From Sva-07 sp963707515 (lineage in GTDB: Bacteria > Actinomycetota > Acidimicrobiia > Acidimicrobiales > Ilumatobacteraceae), in NCBI GenBank assembly GCA_963707515.1, contig CAVPQI010000001.1, positions 186,001-250,000 on the forward strand: 64,000 nucleotides of DNA, read 5' to 3'. This document shows, one piece after another, positions 1-8,418 of the stretch. The position numbers and the translations under genes are program-made. Position 1 is the stretch's first letter. Every line of letters begins with the position of its first letter. Under the pieces are notes generated by a model. That model searched no databases. It had not been told where the DNA came from and saw only the letters and a program-made list of their open reading frames with translations.

Positions 1-254
1 ACGGACTCCACCTCGGCGCCGCGTGCGCCTTCGCGCAGCCCGACGACGGTCTGGCTGGCGAGCGGAGCGGCGGGCACGGCGGGGGAGGCCGTGGCGACGG
101 ACGGCATCACGCCGGCGGCAAGGACACCGGTCAGCAGCACGCAGGTCGTGCGCACCAGCGTGCGACGGCCGCGGCCGGCGCGGCCCTGGATGGCGAGCGG
201 CGGGGTGGCGGCTGTCGGGGTGGTCGGCAGCTGAATCACTGGCGGATGGATCAT
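1..254 (-). CDS. Secreted peptidoglycan-binding-domain protein, N-terminal part only
   Basis: The minus strand opens with ATG at 254, preceded by AGGAGG ten bases upstream, and stays open to the window edge. The first 45 residues are a long signal sequence: an Arg-rich stretch, then a hydrophobic run (CVLLTGVLAAGVMPSVATA) and an Ala/Pro cleavage region. The mature part starts with SQTVVGLREGARGAEVESV, the usual opening of a PG_binding_1 repeat. The protein is therefore probably exported and bound to the cell wall. Its catalytic domain, if any, lies outside the window, so amidase, endopeptidase or resuscitation factor cannot be told apart. Confidence 0.6.
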   Translation of the reverse strand, partial: MIHPPVIQLPTTPTAATPPLAIQGRAGRGRRTLVRTTCVLLTGVLAAGVMPSVATASPAVPAAPLASQTVVGLREGARGAEVES

Positions 255-723
255 TGACGTTCGGCCTCCTGCACGGGGAAGGTTTCGGCCCGCCCGGCGC
301 AAACCTGGAATCTCACGTTGAGATCGAATCTTCGTCCGACTCAGTTGAGTCTGACTTGAGAGTTGAGGTGCTCCCGCTGAGGCCCACGACGTCGGGGGTC
401 GAAGGGGAGCAGGATCATCTTTACCCAGTGCTTGTGGGCTGTCCACCCGCCCCACGGCGTTGTGACATAACGAGGATTATGGGCGATCTCCCACGGAACG
501 CCAGGATCCGAGCACCGAGTGCGGTCAGACCGTATGAACACTGAACTTGAGGTTGAGGGTTGCTGCGAGGTAGCTCCCGATACCGCACCGGCGACCCCCG
601 TCAGAAATTTTTGAGAAAGTTCGCCGCCGTCGGGCGTTCGACGTCGCGCTCGCCCGCCACGAGTGCGCCCACGGCGTACGCCCACAGATTACGTCATGAC
701 GCAATACGCAATGAATGTGAGGG
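255..723. other. Intergenic region with TTGAGGT-type repeats
   Basis: No convincing gene is seen here: open frames on both strands are short and Arg-rich. The stretch is less GC-rich than its surroundings and contains GACTCAGTTGAGTC (6-bp arms around two bases, near 338-351) plus two TTGAGGT words (near 363-369 and 547-553). It must hold the promoter of the secreted protein that starts at 254, and the minus-strand zinc-ribbon gene ends on its right side. I could not match it to a known riboswitch. Confidence 0.35.
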
Positions 724-1128
724 TCAGCCGGACCCGGCGGACGGTCCGATCTCACGATCGCGCAGCGGGCGCGCCGCATCGAGAAGCCACCGGATCACGT
801 CGGTCAGCTCGGTGGTCGTCCGTCGCCCGGATGCGGCCAGGTCGCGCTCGGCATCGTCCACCGCGCAGGCCAACACGTACAGCTCGTCGTGGAGCGTGTC
901 GAGCTCGGCTCGAGCGACGACGAGCTCGCCATCGCTGAGCTCGAGCTCGCGCGCCCGCTGGCGGGCCACCCAGTCCCATTGCCGACATCGCTGCGAACAG
1001 AACACCCGCGGCCGGCCCGGACCGCGACGAGGCGGAAGGGCGCGCCGGCACCATCGGCAGTGGGCGACGGACACGCCCGGTGACGACTCCCCCGGACCGG
1101 TCTCCCCCGATGGTGGCGATTTCGTCAT
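724..1128 (-). CDS. Small zinc-ribbon-like protein, hypothetical
   Basis: This 134-residue protein starts at ATG 1128 (MTKSPPSGETGPG); an upstream in-frame extension is Arg-rich and was discarded. Residues 20-45 hold CRWCRRALPPRRGPGRPR followed by FCSQRCRQWDW, a CxxC...CxxxC arrangement with a basic GRPR linker that suggests zinc binding and perhaps contact with nucleic acid. The rest is a long helix rich in Glu, Ala and Leu (ELELSDGELVVARAELD), likely a coiled coil for dimerisation. I recall similar small proteins in Actinobacteria but no established function. It lies head to head with the threonine aldolase gene. Confidence 0.6.
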   Translation of the reverse strand: MTKSPPSGETGPGESSPGVSVAHCRWCRRALPPRRGPGRPRVFCSQRCRQWDWVARQRARELELSDGELVVARAELDTLHDELYVLACAVDDAERDLAASGRRTTTELTDVIRWLLDAARPLRDREIGPSAGSG

Positions 1129-1238
1129 GACGGAATGGTACGTCGCCAACCGCCGTGCGCCGTGGATCAGCGTCGGCCGTGTTGCTGCCGCCGGCCGACG
1201 CACTCGAGCGATGTGTGACATCTGGGAGACTCGGCGCC

Positions 1239-2333
1239 GTGACGGCGTCGACCCAACTCCCCGACCTGCCCGCCCCGCCGCGAACGTCGTTCGCAAGCGA
1301 CAACGCAGCCGGCGCCCATCCCGCGGTGTTGGCCGCCATCAGCGCGGCCAACGACGGACCGGCCCTCGCCTACGGAGCTGACCCGCACACCGCGGAGTGT
1401 GAGGAACGATTCCGCGCCCTGTTCGGCGCCGACGTGACCACACGACTCGTGTTCAACGGCACGGGAGCCAACATCGTCGCCCTGGCGACGCTGCTCGGGT
1501 CGCTGCCCGGACCGCACCACGCCGTCGTCTGCACGGACATGGCCCACATCGCCGTCGACGAAACCGGTGCGCCCGAGCGGATCCTCGGGACCAAGCTGAT
1601 CGACCTCCCGGCACCCGACGCCAAGCTGGTGCCCGAACAGCTCGCCGAGATCGCCCACGTCCAAGGCGTCCAGCACCATGCGCAACCGGGTGTGGTGTCG
1701 ATCACCCAGGCGACCGAGCTCGGCGCGCTCTACACCGCCGATGAGATCGCCGCGCTGTGCGACCAGGCCCACGCGCTCGGGATGCTCGTCCACCTCGACG
1801 GCGCCCGCCTCGCCAACGCGACGGCGGCGCTGGGCGGGACGCCGGCGGCGCTCAGGCAGATGACGATCGAGGCAGGCGTCGACGCGGTCAGCTTCGGCGG
1901 CACGAAGAACGGATTGCTCGGCGCCGAGGCGGTCGTGTTCTGCTCGCCGGACGTGGCGGTCGGTTCGATGTACGTCCGCAAGCAGACGACGCAACTGCCA
2001 TCCAAGATGCGCTTCGTCGCCGCCCAGTTCAACGCCGTCCTCGACGGTGACCGGTGGCTCGGACTGGCGGCGCACGCCAACCGCATGGCAACCGTCCTCT
2101 ACGACGCCGTCGCCGACATCCCCGGTGTCGATCTCGCCGGTCCCCCGGCTGTCAACAGCATCTTCCCGCGGCTCCCCCGGGCTGCCATCGAGCCGCTGCG
2201 GGCGTGGACGTTCTTCTGGGACTGGGACACGAGCATCGACCAGGTGCGGTGGATGACGTCGTGGCAGACGGCGCCGGCGGACGTCGAGGCCTTCGCCGCC
2301 GGCGTCAGAAAATTAGTTGGCACATACAATTGA
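1239..2333 (+). CDS. ltaE: Threonine aldolase family PLP enzyme
   Basis: This 364-residue protein is a fold-type I PLP enzyme of the beta-eliminating lyase/threonine aldolase family. Such enzymes cleave L-threonine or L-allo-threonine to glycine and acetaldehyde in the cytoplasm. Evidence: the N-terminal FASDNAAGAHPAVL, the cofactor-proximal GTGANIVAL, LVHLDGARLANA with the Asp that pairs with the PLP pyridine, and VSFGGTKNGLLGAE, whose Lys forms the Schiff base. I chose GTG 1239 (VTASTQLPDL) because an in-frame ATG at 1155 adds 28 residues unlike the family. The stop is followed by the whiB leader. The reading frame is intact. Confidence 0.85.
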   Translation: MTASTQLPDLPAPPRTSFASDNAAGAHPAVLAAISAANDGPALAYGADPHTAECEERFRALFGADVTTRLVFNGTGANIVALATLLGSLPGPHHAVVCTDMAHIAVDETGAPERILGTKLIDLPAPDAKLVPEQLAEIAHVQGVQHHAQPGVVSITQATELGALYTADEIAALCDQAHALGMLVHLDGARLANATAALGGTPAALRQMTIEAGVDAVSFGGTKNGLLGAEAVVFCSPDVAVGSMYVRKQTTQLPSKMRFVAAQFNAVLDGDRWLGLAAHANRMATVLYDAVADIPGVDLAGPPAVNSIFPRLPRAAIEPLRAWTFFWDWDTSIDQVRWMTSWQTAPADVEAFAAGVRKLVGTYN

Positions 2334-2435
2334 CTACCCGGTTGATTCACGCCTACTGTGACCGACGGCTCACCCGCACCGTCGGATGAGCGTGGAATCA
2401 GTCCAGTCGGAACTCTGAATCACACGGGGGTGTGC

Positions 2436-2739
2436 ATGTCCGCGATCGAGACGTCCTACGAACGGGTCCAAACGGATGACGATTGGATGCGGGACGGCGC
2501 GTGCAAAGGACTGACACACCTCTTCTTCCCTCCGGCGGCCGAACGGCCCCAGGCACGTGAGCGCCGCGAGGCCACCGCCGCGTCAGGTGTGCGCATCGTG
2601 TTGTGTGCAGTCGTCGTGCCTCGACTTCGCCCGCCGCAACCACGAGTACGGGTACTGGGGTGGCGAGTCCGAAGACGAGCGCCACGCCGCCGGCTTCCGC
2701 CTGATCGCCCCGATCGGCATCCGCGCTCGCGCCAGCTGA
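2436..2739 (+). CDS. WhiB-family iron-sulfur regulator, frameshifted
   Basis: ATG 2436 opens MSAIETSYERVQ and continues through WMRDGACKGLTHLFFPP. After about 2577-2583 the family sequence continues in the next frame as RQVCASCCVQSSCLDFA and NHEYGYWGGESEDER. Joining the frames gives the four WhiB cysteines (one in GACKG, then CxxC, then five residues and Cys) that hold a [4Fe-4S] cluster, plus the YGYWGG turn. GCC-G-CGT suggests one extra base. About 100 residues is normal for the family, which binds sigma factor and DNA. The C-terminus (IGIRARAS) is short and only weakly basic. The subfamily (WhiA-D-like) cannot be assigned. Whether the shift is real or an error is unknown. Confidence 0.8.
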
Positions 2740-2781
2740 GCCGAGGTGACCCCGGCGCCTGGCCGTCAGATCACCGGGGCG

Positions 2782-3678
2782 TCACCGGGCGCTCGCCGTC
2801 GACGTGGGTGCGTGACGGAGGGTCACCGCCGCCCACCCGCGATCGATGTCCGTCCGCTCGACCTCCATCGGGCTCAGCGCGGCGACGACGTGGTCGAAGC
2901 GGCCGTCGAGAACGCCGCTGATCACCAGCCGCCCGGCGGGACGCGTGACGCGGCGCAGATCATCGGCGAGCTCCACCAGCGTCGGGGCGAGGATGTTGGC
3001 GACGACGACGTCGAAGTCGTCCGCGATCTCGGACAGGGGCGTCTCGTCGACGATGACCAGATGCTCGACGCCGTTGCGCCGTGCGTTGTCGCCGGTCGCC
3101 TCGACCGCCGAGGAGGCGACGTCGACGGCACGCACGCGACGAGCGAGCATCTTCGCCGCGACCACGGCGATCACCCCGGTGCCGCACCCGACGTCGAGCA
3201 CGTCGATCGGATCGCCGGGGCTGATGACACGGCGGAGAGCGCGCAACGACAGCACGGTCGTCGGGTGGTCGCCGAGACCGAACGCGCCGCCGGGATCGAT
3301 GGCGACGACGAGCCCCGACGGGCTGCCGTCGCCCGTCTCATCGCCCGCCGCGCGGGTCGTGTTGCCGGTCGCCGCGCCGGTCAGCCAGGCGGGCACGATC
3401 ACCAGCTCGTCGTCGATGCGCATCGGCGCTGCGTGGTCGCGCCAGGCGTCGCTCGGCGTCTCGTCGACGAACTCGCGGCGCACGGGCCACCGACCGGCGA
3501 GGGCGGCGACCGCCCGCTCGTACCCGGCGACGCCATCGCCGACGTGCGTCCACAGCTCGATCAGATCGCTCGGCCCGGCGGCCGTTCGCTCCTCGACGGC
3601 TCGCACGCCGAGTGACCACAAGGTGTCGGCGGCGACCTCGACCTCGTCGGGCGCAACGGTGACGACGAGCGCCCACAT
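2782..3678 (-). CDS. prmA: Ribosomal protein L11 methyltransferase
   Basis: PrmA (298 residues) methylates ribosomal protein L11 using S-adenosylmethionine. The N-terminal substrate-recognition part (MWALVVTVAPDEVEVAADTL) precedes a class I methyltransferase core. The core has DVLDVGCGTGVIAVVAAKM as motif I, an acidic motif II (VRAVDVASSAVEATGDNA) and VVANILAPTLVELADDLRR, which matches the NILA motif typical of PrmA. Start ATG 3678 sits 17 bases after the stop of the carbonic anhydrase gene, so the two are probably co-transcribed. The frame is intact. Confidence 0.88.
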   Translation of the reverse strand: MWALVVTVAPDEVEVAADTLWSLGVRAVEERTAAGPSDLIELWTHVGDGVAGYERAVAALAGRWPVRREFVDETPSDAWRDHAAPMRIDDELVIVPAWLTGAATGNTTRAAGDETGDGSPSGLVVAIDPGGAFGLGDHPTTVLSLRALRRVISPGDPIDVLDVGCGTGVIAVVAAKMLARRVRAVDVASSAVEATGDNARRNGVEHLVIVDETPLSEIADDFDVVVANILAPTLVELADDLRRVTRPAGRLVISGVLDGRFDHVVAALSPMEVERTDIDRGWAAVTLRHAPTSTASAR

Positions 3679-3695
3679 GACGGTTGGGAGGCCGT

Positions 3696-4215
3696 TCAGT
3701 CGAGACGGCGCAGGCCCGTGCGGTAGTGCTCGATCCGCTCCACGTAGGAGCGGGCGGCCATCCTCGTCTCCTCGGCTCGCGCCCGACCAGGTTTGATCAC
3801 CGCAGGCGAGCCCGACGGCGAGCGCGCCGGTCGGCACGTCGACATCGGCCAGGACCACAGAGTTGGCGGCGACGATCGCACCGCTGCGGATCACCGACCG
3901 GTGGAGGACCATCGAGGCGTTGCCGATCAGCACCTCGTCCTCGATCGTGCAGCCTTCGAGGTGAATGAGGTGTCCGAGCACGCAGTCGTTGCCGACGACC
4001 GTCTCCCAGAACGGCGTCGTGTGGAGCACGGCGTTGTCCTGCACGCTGGTGCGATCGCCGATGCGAATTCCCCCGCCGTCGCCGCGCAGCACGGCACCGG
4101 GCCAGATCGAGGACTGGGCACCGATGGTGACGTCGCCGATGATCACTGCCTCGGGGTGCACGAACGCCGTCGCATCGATGGTCGGTTGCAGCTCGCCGAG
4201 TGCGTAGACAGCCAT
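3696..4215 (-). CDS. Gamma-class carbonic anhydrase-like hexapeptide protein, frameshifted
   Basis: From ATG 4215 (MAVYALGELQPTID) the protein shows left-handed beta-helix hexapeptide repeats (VIIGDVTIGAQSSIWPGAVL, IGDRTSVQDNAVLH). The metal-ligand region appears as CVLGHLIHLEGCTI. The family catalyses reversible CO2 hydration or has lost that activity; neighbouring PrmA gives no further hint. At about 3805-3812 one extra base moves the frame. The proper C-terminus (SPAVIKPGRARAEETRMAAR ending in TGLRRLD) continues one frame over to the TGA at 3696. Restored length is about 172 residues, normal for YrdA/PaaY-type proteins. Confidence 0.8.
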
Positions 4216-4307
4216 CGTGGCACCGTACCCGCATCGGCGGCGTCGACGCCGAGTCGTCGTGGTCACTCGTTGGAGTTCTCCCGCCGAGAACCGGTACCGT
4301 GGGCGAA

Positions 4308-6054
4308 ATGTCCCGAAGGATCGACATCGAGCTGACGAGCGCGCGCGGCGACGGCTCCTGGACCTGGCGAGCGGCCGGCGCACGCAAGCCCAACGGCGTG
4401 CTCGACGGGGGAATGCTCCCCCAGGGTGCCGCCGTCGGCGACGTGCTGAAGGTCGAGGTCGAGCAGATGCTCGACGGCATCGAAGTGCAGTCGGTGATAC
4501 ACGGGCGCGAGCGCGCCGCCGACGCCAACGTGCTCGAGTTGTTGCCGAGCGACAAGCCGTTCGAAGCGGTCATCGAGACCCGGGCAGCGCCGCGACCGCG
4601 GCCCTCGTCGCGAGGGTGGCCGTGATGGACGCGACCGCGACCGGCGACGGCCGCGGCGACGACCGCGGGCGGGGCCGTGGCGACGGCGGACGTGGCGACG
4701 GCGGGCGCGGTGACGCCAATCGCGACGGTGAGCGCGGGCGCAGCGACGGCGATCGTCGCAACCGGCCGCGCCGTGACCGTCCCCACTTCGAGGCGCCGCC
4801 GGAGATCCCGCAGCGCCCCAAGCCGAAGCGGCTGCGTCCGGGCAAGGCCCGCCGCAACGCGGTCCTCGCCGATCTCCCCGAGGAGCAGCGGCCGATCGCC
4901 GAAGCAGCGCTGCAGGGCATGTCTGCCGTGCGTTCGCGGGTGAAGGAGGAGAACGCCAAGCTGGCCCAGGAGGGCAAGCCGACGATGCCCGAGGCAACGA
5001 TCGTCAAGATGGCCGAAGACCTGCTGCCGCGCCTGCGCGTGGCCGAGTGGCTCGACCGCGCCGAAGCGGCGCAGCGCCAGCTCGAGCACCTCGATCTGCG
5101 CGACCTGCGCAGCGTGGTCGCCGCCAGCGACGACTCGATCGTCGCCCACGATGAGGCGACGCGCACGCTGGCCAGCGATCTCAAAGAGGCGCTCACCCGC
5201 AAGCAGGACGAAGAGCTGCAGCTGTGGTTCGGCGACATCACCGCCGCCGTCGACGTCGGCCGCGTGATCCGCGCCCTGCGCTTGTCGTCGCAGCCGCCGA
5301 AGGCCGGCGTCGTGTTCCCACCCGAACTCGCCCGTCGACTCGGCGAGGCGACGACGGCGGCACTGTTGCCGGACGATCCCGCCGATCGTTGGATCGCCGT
5401 GCTCGAAGCGGCGGCCTTCTCCCCCGTTCGCGCCCTCGTCACCCCGACCACCGCCCCGACGACGATCACCGATGATCTGCGCGCCACGATGCAGCGGCTC
5501 GGCCCGGCACTCCCCCAGGTCGCCGCGCTGCTCGGTGTCGAGATCCCGGCCGGCGCCTCGATGCCCAAGCCGCTGCGTCCCCAGGTGCCGCGTCGCGATG
5601 CCCGCAAGGCCACCGGCCCGGCGTCCGAGCGCCGGCCCGACGGTGGCCGCGGCAAGGATCGTCCGCGCGGTGGCGGTGCCCCGAAGGACGGTCCCCGTCA
5701 CACCGACCGACCCGCGGCCAGCGAGCCGGTCGAGACGCCGGCCGACGACGCTGCACCAACAGCGCCCGTCGAGACCGCTCCCAGCGAGCCGGTCGAGACC
5801 GCTCCCAGCGAGGCCGTCGAGACGGCTGCCCAGCGAGCCGGTCGAGACCGCTCCCAGCGAGCCGGTCGAGACCGCTCCCAGCGAGCCGGTCGACGACCGC
5901 TCCCAGCGAGGCCGTCGAGACCGCTCCCAGCGAGCCGGTCGAGACGCCGACCACCGACGCTGCGGCGACGGCACCGGTCGAGGCGCCCGCCGCTGAGCAG
6001 CCCGCTGAGCAGCCCGCAGCGACCGACGCGGACGAGGCGGCCGACGAGCGCTGA
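4308..6054 (+). CDS. Unrecognised conserved-looking protein with RG-rich linker and repeat tail, frameshifted (or two coupled genes)
   Basis: I do not recognise this gene. ATG 4308 opens a small beta-rich domain (SRRIDIELTSARGDGSWTWR, about 95 residues) in one frame, which reaches a TGA at 4623. A second frame starts at the overlapping ATG 4625 (TGATG). It carries a Gly/Arg/Asp-rich linker with GRGDGGRGDGGRGD-type repeats, then an alpha-helical domain (about 4780-5580) beginning EIPQRPKPKRLRPGKARRNA, and an acidic Ala/Pro/Glu tail ending TDADEAADER. The basic RG linker suggests nucleic-acid binding. Two extra bases in the tail repeats break the frame at about 5833 and 5893. Whether the first junction is a frameshift or true translational coupling of two genes is open. 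Confidence 0.5.
5765..5945 (+). repeat. 24-bp tandem repeat array coding SEPVETAP
   Basis: About seven copies of a 24-bp unit (GAGCCGGTCGAGACCGCTCC plus CAGC) encode the octapeptide SEPVETAP in the acidic tail of the gene at 4308-6054. Some copies read GAGGCCGTC (EAV) instead of GAGCCGGTC (EPV). The copy near 5833 has an extra G and the copy near 5893 an extra C, each shifting the frame; the last copy is followed by the in-frame C-terminus. Repeat arrays of this kind vary in copy number by slippage and are easily misassembled. Confidence 0.8.
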
Positions 6055-6098
6055 GCCGGTTCGCCACCGGCTCGGAACGCCGCCTACCATCGGCGGCC

Positions 6099-6887
6099 AT
6101 GTCCGACACCGTCACCTACGAGACTCGCGGCAACGTCGCGCTGATCACCCTCAACCGTCCCGATGCCCGCAACGCCGTCAACGGCGACGTGGCGCAGGCG
6201 ATGGAGGCGGCGATCGACCGTCTCGAGGATGACGACAGCGTCTGGGTGGGCATCATCCAGGCGAACACCGAGGGCCAGACGAATCCCGTGTTCTGTGCCG
6301 GTGCCGACCTCAAGGCGATCAACTCCGGACAGGGCGGCGCCCTCGCCACCGAGCGCGGCGGCTTCGCCGGGTTCACCTACCGGGAACGCAAGAAGCCGGT
6401 GATCGTCGCCGTCGACGGCCTGGCCACGGCCGGCGGATGCGAGATCGTGCTCGCCGCCGACCTGGTGGTCGCCACGACCCGGTCGGCGTTCGGCCTCGCC
6501 GAGGTGAAGCGCAACCTCATCGCCGGCGCCGGCGGGTTGTTCCGCCTCCCCCGGGCGATCGGACGCTCGGCGGCGATGGAGTTGATCCTGACCGGCGAGC
6601 CGTTCCCGGCACGAGCGGGCCTACGAGCTCGGCCTCGTCAACCGCCTCGCCGAGCCCGGGAAGGCGACCGACGCCGCGCTTCGAGCTCGCCGGGCAGATC
6701 ACCGCCACTGCCCCGCTCGCGGTGTGGGAGAGCCGCAAGGTCGTGCTGCGCCGCGGCGACCGAGGACGACGACACGCTGAAGGCGATGACCGATGCGGCG
6801 ATGGCCAAGGTGATGCGTTCCGAGGACCTCAAGGAGGGCCTCACGGCGTTCATCGAGAAGCGTGCGCCGCAGTGGACGGGCCGCTGA
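6099..6887 (+). CDS. Enoyl-CoA hydratase/isomerase (crotonase) family protein, internally frameshifted
   Basis: ATG 6099 begins MSDTVTYETRGNVALITLNR, the crotonase N-terminus. The oxyanion-hole segments are VFCAGADLKAI and GLATAGGCEIVLAADLVVA. FGLAEVKRNLIAGAGG carries the acidic residue position usual in active hydratases. The fold acts on acyl-CoA thioesters, probably in fatty-acid or amino-acid breakdown. Between about 6610 and 6755 the real sequence (ERAYELGLVNRLAEPGKATD, then ELAGQITATAPLAVWESRK) steps through the other two frames, which means three extra bases. The original frame returns for TEDDDTLKAMTDAAMAK and the C-terminus. Restored length is about 262 residues, normal for the family. 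Confidence 0.82.
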   Translation: MSDTVTYETRGNVALITLNRPDARNAVNGDVAQAMEAAIDRLEDDDSVWVGIIQANTEGQTNPVFCAGADLKAINSGQGGALATERGGFAGFTYRERKKPVIVAVDGLATAGGCEIVLAADLVVATTRSAFGLAEVKRNLIAGAGGLFRLPRAIGRSAAMELILTGEPFPARAGLRARPRQPPRRAREGDRRRASSSPGRSPPLPRSRCGRAARSCCAAATEDDDTLKAMTDAAMAKVMRSEDLKEGLTAFIEKRAPQWTGR

Positions 6888-6911
6888 CGCAGCGCAGCGT
6901 CACCGCAGACG

Positions 6912-7326
6912 TCAGAGCCAGCGGAACGTGGTGATCAGCCGGGCGACGATGCCGGCGCGCTCGTAGAGGTTCTTGGTGTGCCGGTCGCCCGGTAACGCCT
7001 GGCCTTCGACCGCCCTGGCGCCCTGCTCGGTGCGCCCGTGCGATCGCCTGCGCCAGGAGCTCGTCGCCGAACCCCAGCTCACGGGCGTCCGGGGTGACCC
7101 ACACCTGATCGATGCGAACGACGTCGTCCTCGCCGAGCACCGCCACCACGTAGCCGACGAGCACGTCATCGATGTGGGCGACGAGCACATCGGTGCGCAC
7201 GTCGCGGCGCCGCCCGACCCAGCCGTCGGCGACCTCGGGATGCTCGTCCAGCCAGCGGTCACCACCGCGCTGGTCGACGATCGCCGCCCGAGCCTCGCGT
7301 TCGGAGCGCGGCGAGTTGGTCACCAT
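6912..7326 (-). CDS. GNAT-family N-acetyltransferase, frameshifted
   Basis: Start is ATG 7326 (an adjacent ATG lies at 7329). The N-terminal two thirds read DVLVAHIDDVLVGYVVAVLG then VRIDQVWVTPDARELGFGDE, which are beta4 and the acetyl-CoA pyrophosphate-binding loop of GNAT enzymes (here GFGDELL). At about 7015-7030 the frame changes and continues as EGQALPGDRHTKNLYERAGI and IVARLITTFRWL, the usual GNAT ending in which a Tyr follows the KN motif. Restored length is about 138 residues. The substrate cannot be predicted. The gene follows the small protein at 7361-7761 on the same strand. Confidence 0.72.
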
Positions 7327-7360
7327 CATCCGGTGTGGCCGGTCGCGACCAGTGGATCGA

Positions 7361-7761
7361 TCATCCGCCCGGGCCGCCACGGAGCTGATCGATCTTGCCG
7401 AGGATGGTTCGTCGGTGGCGTCCGAGCCGCGCTCGTACACCTCGATGGCGTCACGCTCGGCGGGCTCGAGGTCGGCCAGCGGGCGACCACGTGGGCGGCC
7501 GGCAACAGGTCGTAGTCCGGCAGCGCCAGCTCGTCGACGTCGGGCGCGACGGGCTCGGCCTGGTGCGTCGCCGCGCTCGGCACCGGGTCACGCACCACGT
7601 CGGGCGACGCCGCGACCGGCGCGTCACTGGGCCCGTCGAGCTGGGCGACGCAGCTCGGCGAGCGCGCCGTCAACGGCGAACTTGCCGACGAAGCGAGCGA
7701 CGGTGATCTCCTGGCGCACGCGCCCGACGACACCGCCCACGACGTCGACGGGGTTCACCAT
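7361..7761 (-). CDS. Small actinobacterial protein with LPAAHVVARL C-terminal motif, frameshifted
   Basis: ATG 7761 starts MVNPVDVVGGVVGRVRQEIT, then AVDGALAELR. After a frame change near 7645 it continues as AQLDGPSDAPVAASPDVVRD and LPDYDLLPAAHVVARL. A second change near 7490 gives ADLEPAERDAIEVYERG, and a third near 7420 gives RHRRTILGKIDQLRGGPGG before TGA 7361. The block LPxYDxLxAxxVVxRLxxLxPxExxAxxxYExxxRxRxTIL is one I associate with a family of small actinobacterial proteins, some annotated as lipid-droplet-associated. No catalytic residues are apparent. Restored length is about 133 residues. Confidence 0.55.
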
Positions 7762-7766
7762 CGGGC

Positions 7767-8277
7767 CTAGCGGGAGAAGATCGGGCAGTCGTCGTCGCCG
7801 ACCGGGCAGTTCGGGGCGCTCGACCGAACCAGCAGGAAGCACGACGGGCACAGCTGCTCGTCGGCCTGCTTCGGCTGCAGACGCTCGCCACCCTCGCCGC
7901 GGTCGTCCTGTTCCTCTTCTTCGTCGTCCTCGTCGTCCTCGTCGTCAGCGGCGACGAGGCGGTCCTTGAGGATCTTGTCGAGGTCCTCCTCGACGTCGTC
8001 GTCGGCCAGCAGCTCGTCGTCGTTCGTCGTCTTCGTCCTCGGTGCGCTTCTTGCGCTTGGTCCGTGGTGCAGCGGTCGCCGACTCGTCATCGTCGTCGGC
8101 GTCGTCATCGTCGGCGACGACCGCTTCGTCGTCGTCGTCGTCCTGCGGGAGTTCGTCGTCGTCGTCGATCTCCAGGTCGGCGTCGTCGAGCTCGATCTCC
8201 GCATCCTCTTCGATCTCGTCGGCCTCCTCACCGTCTTCCAGCACTACGTCGGGTTCGTCAATGTTGTCGTCAGCCAT
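7767..8277 (-). CDS. DUF4193-like acidic protein with C-terminal CxxC motif, frameshifted
   Basis: ATG 8277 begins MADDNIDEPDVVLEDGEEAD. The first 75 residues are almost wholly Asp/Glu, followed by a basic patch (PRTKRKKRTEDED). One extra base near 8028 shifts the frame. The continuation is LLADDDVEEDLDKILKDRLV, another acidic run, and RLQPKQADEQLCPSCFLLVR, ending NCPVGDDDCPIFSR. KQADE followed by CxxCFL matches the actinobacterial DUF4193 family, whose function is unknown. The two Cys pairs could bind zinc. Restored length is about 169 residues, longer than usual because of the acidic N-terminus. It lies just upstream of the 7361-7761 gene and is probably co-transcribed. Confidence 0.68.
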
Positions 8278-8418
8278 TTCGTCTCTTCGAACTCGTCGTG
8301 CGGTCGGAACCGAACGGTTGGGCGGTTGCGGCCGGAGCATATGCGCACGCTTCCCACTGTCCGGAGGTCGCACATGTGACAGGGGTCACAGAGCGGCCCG
8401 CGAGCTGCGACGCGGCGG

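Noticed and set aside
255..723. Riboswitch before the secreted peptidoglycan-binding gene (ydaO-like)
   Set aside because: I could not find the conserved segments of that riboswitch, only short repeats.
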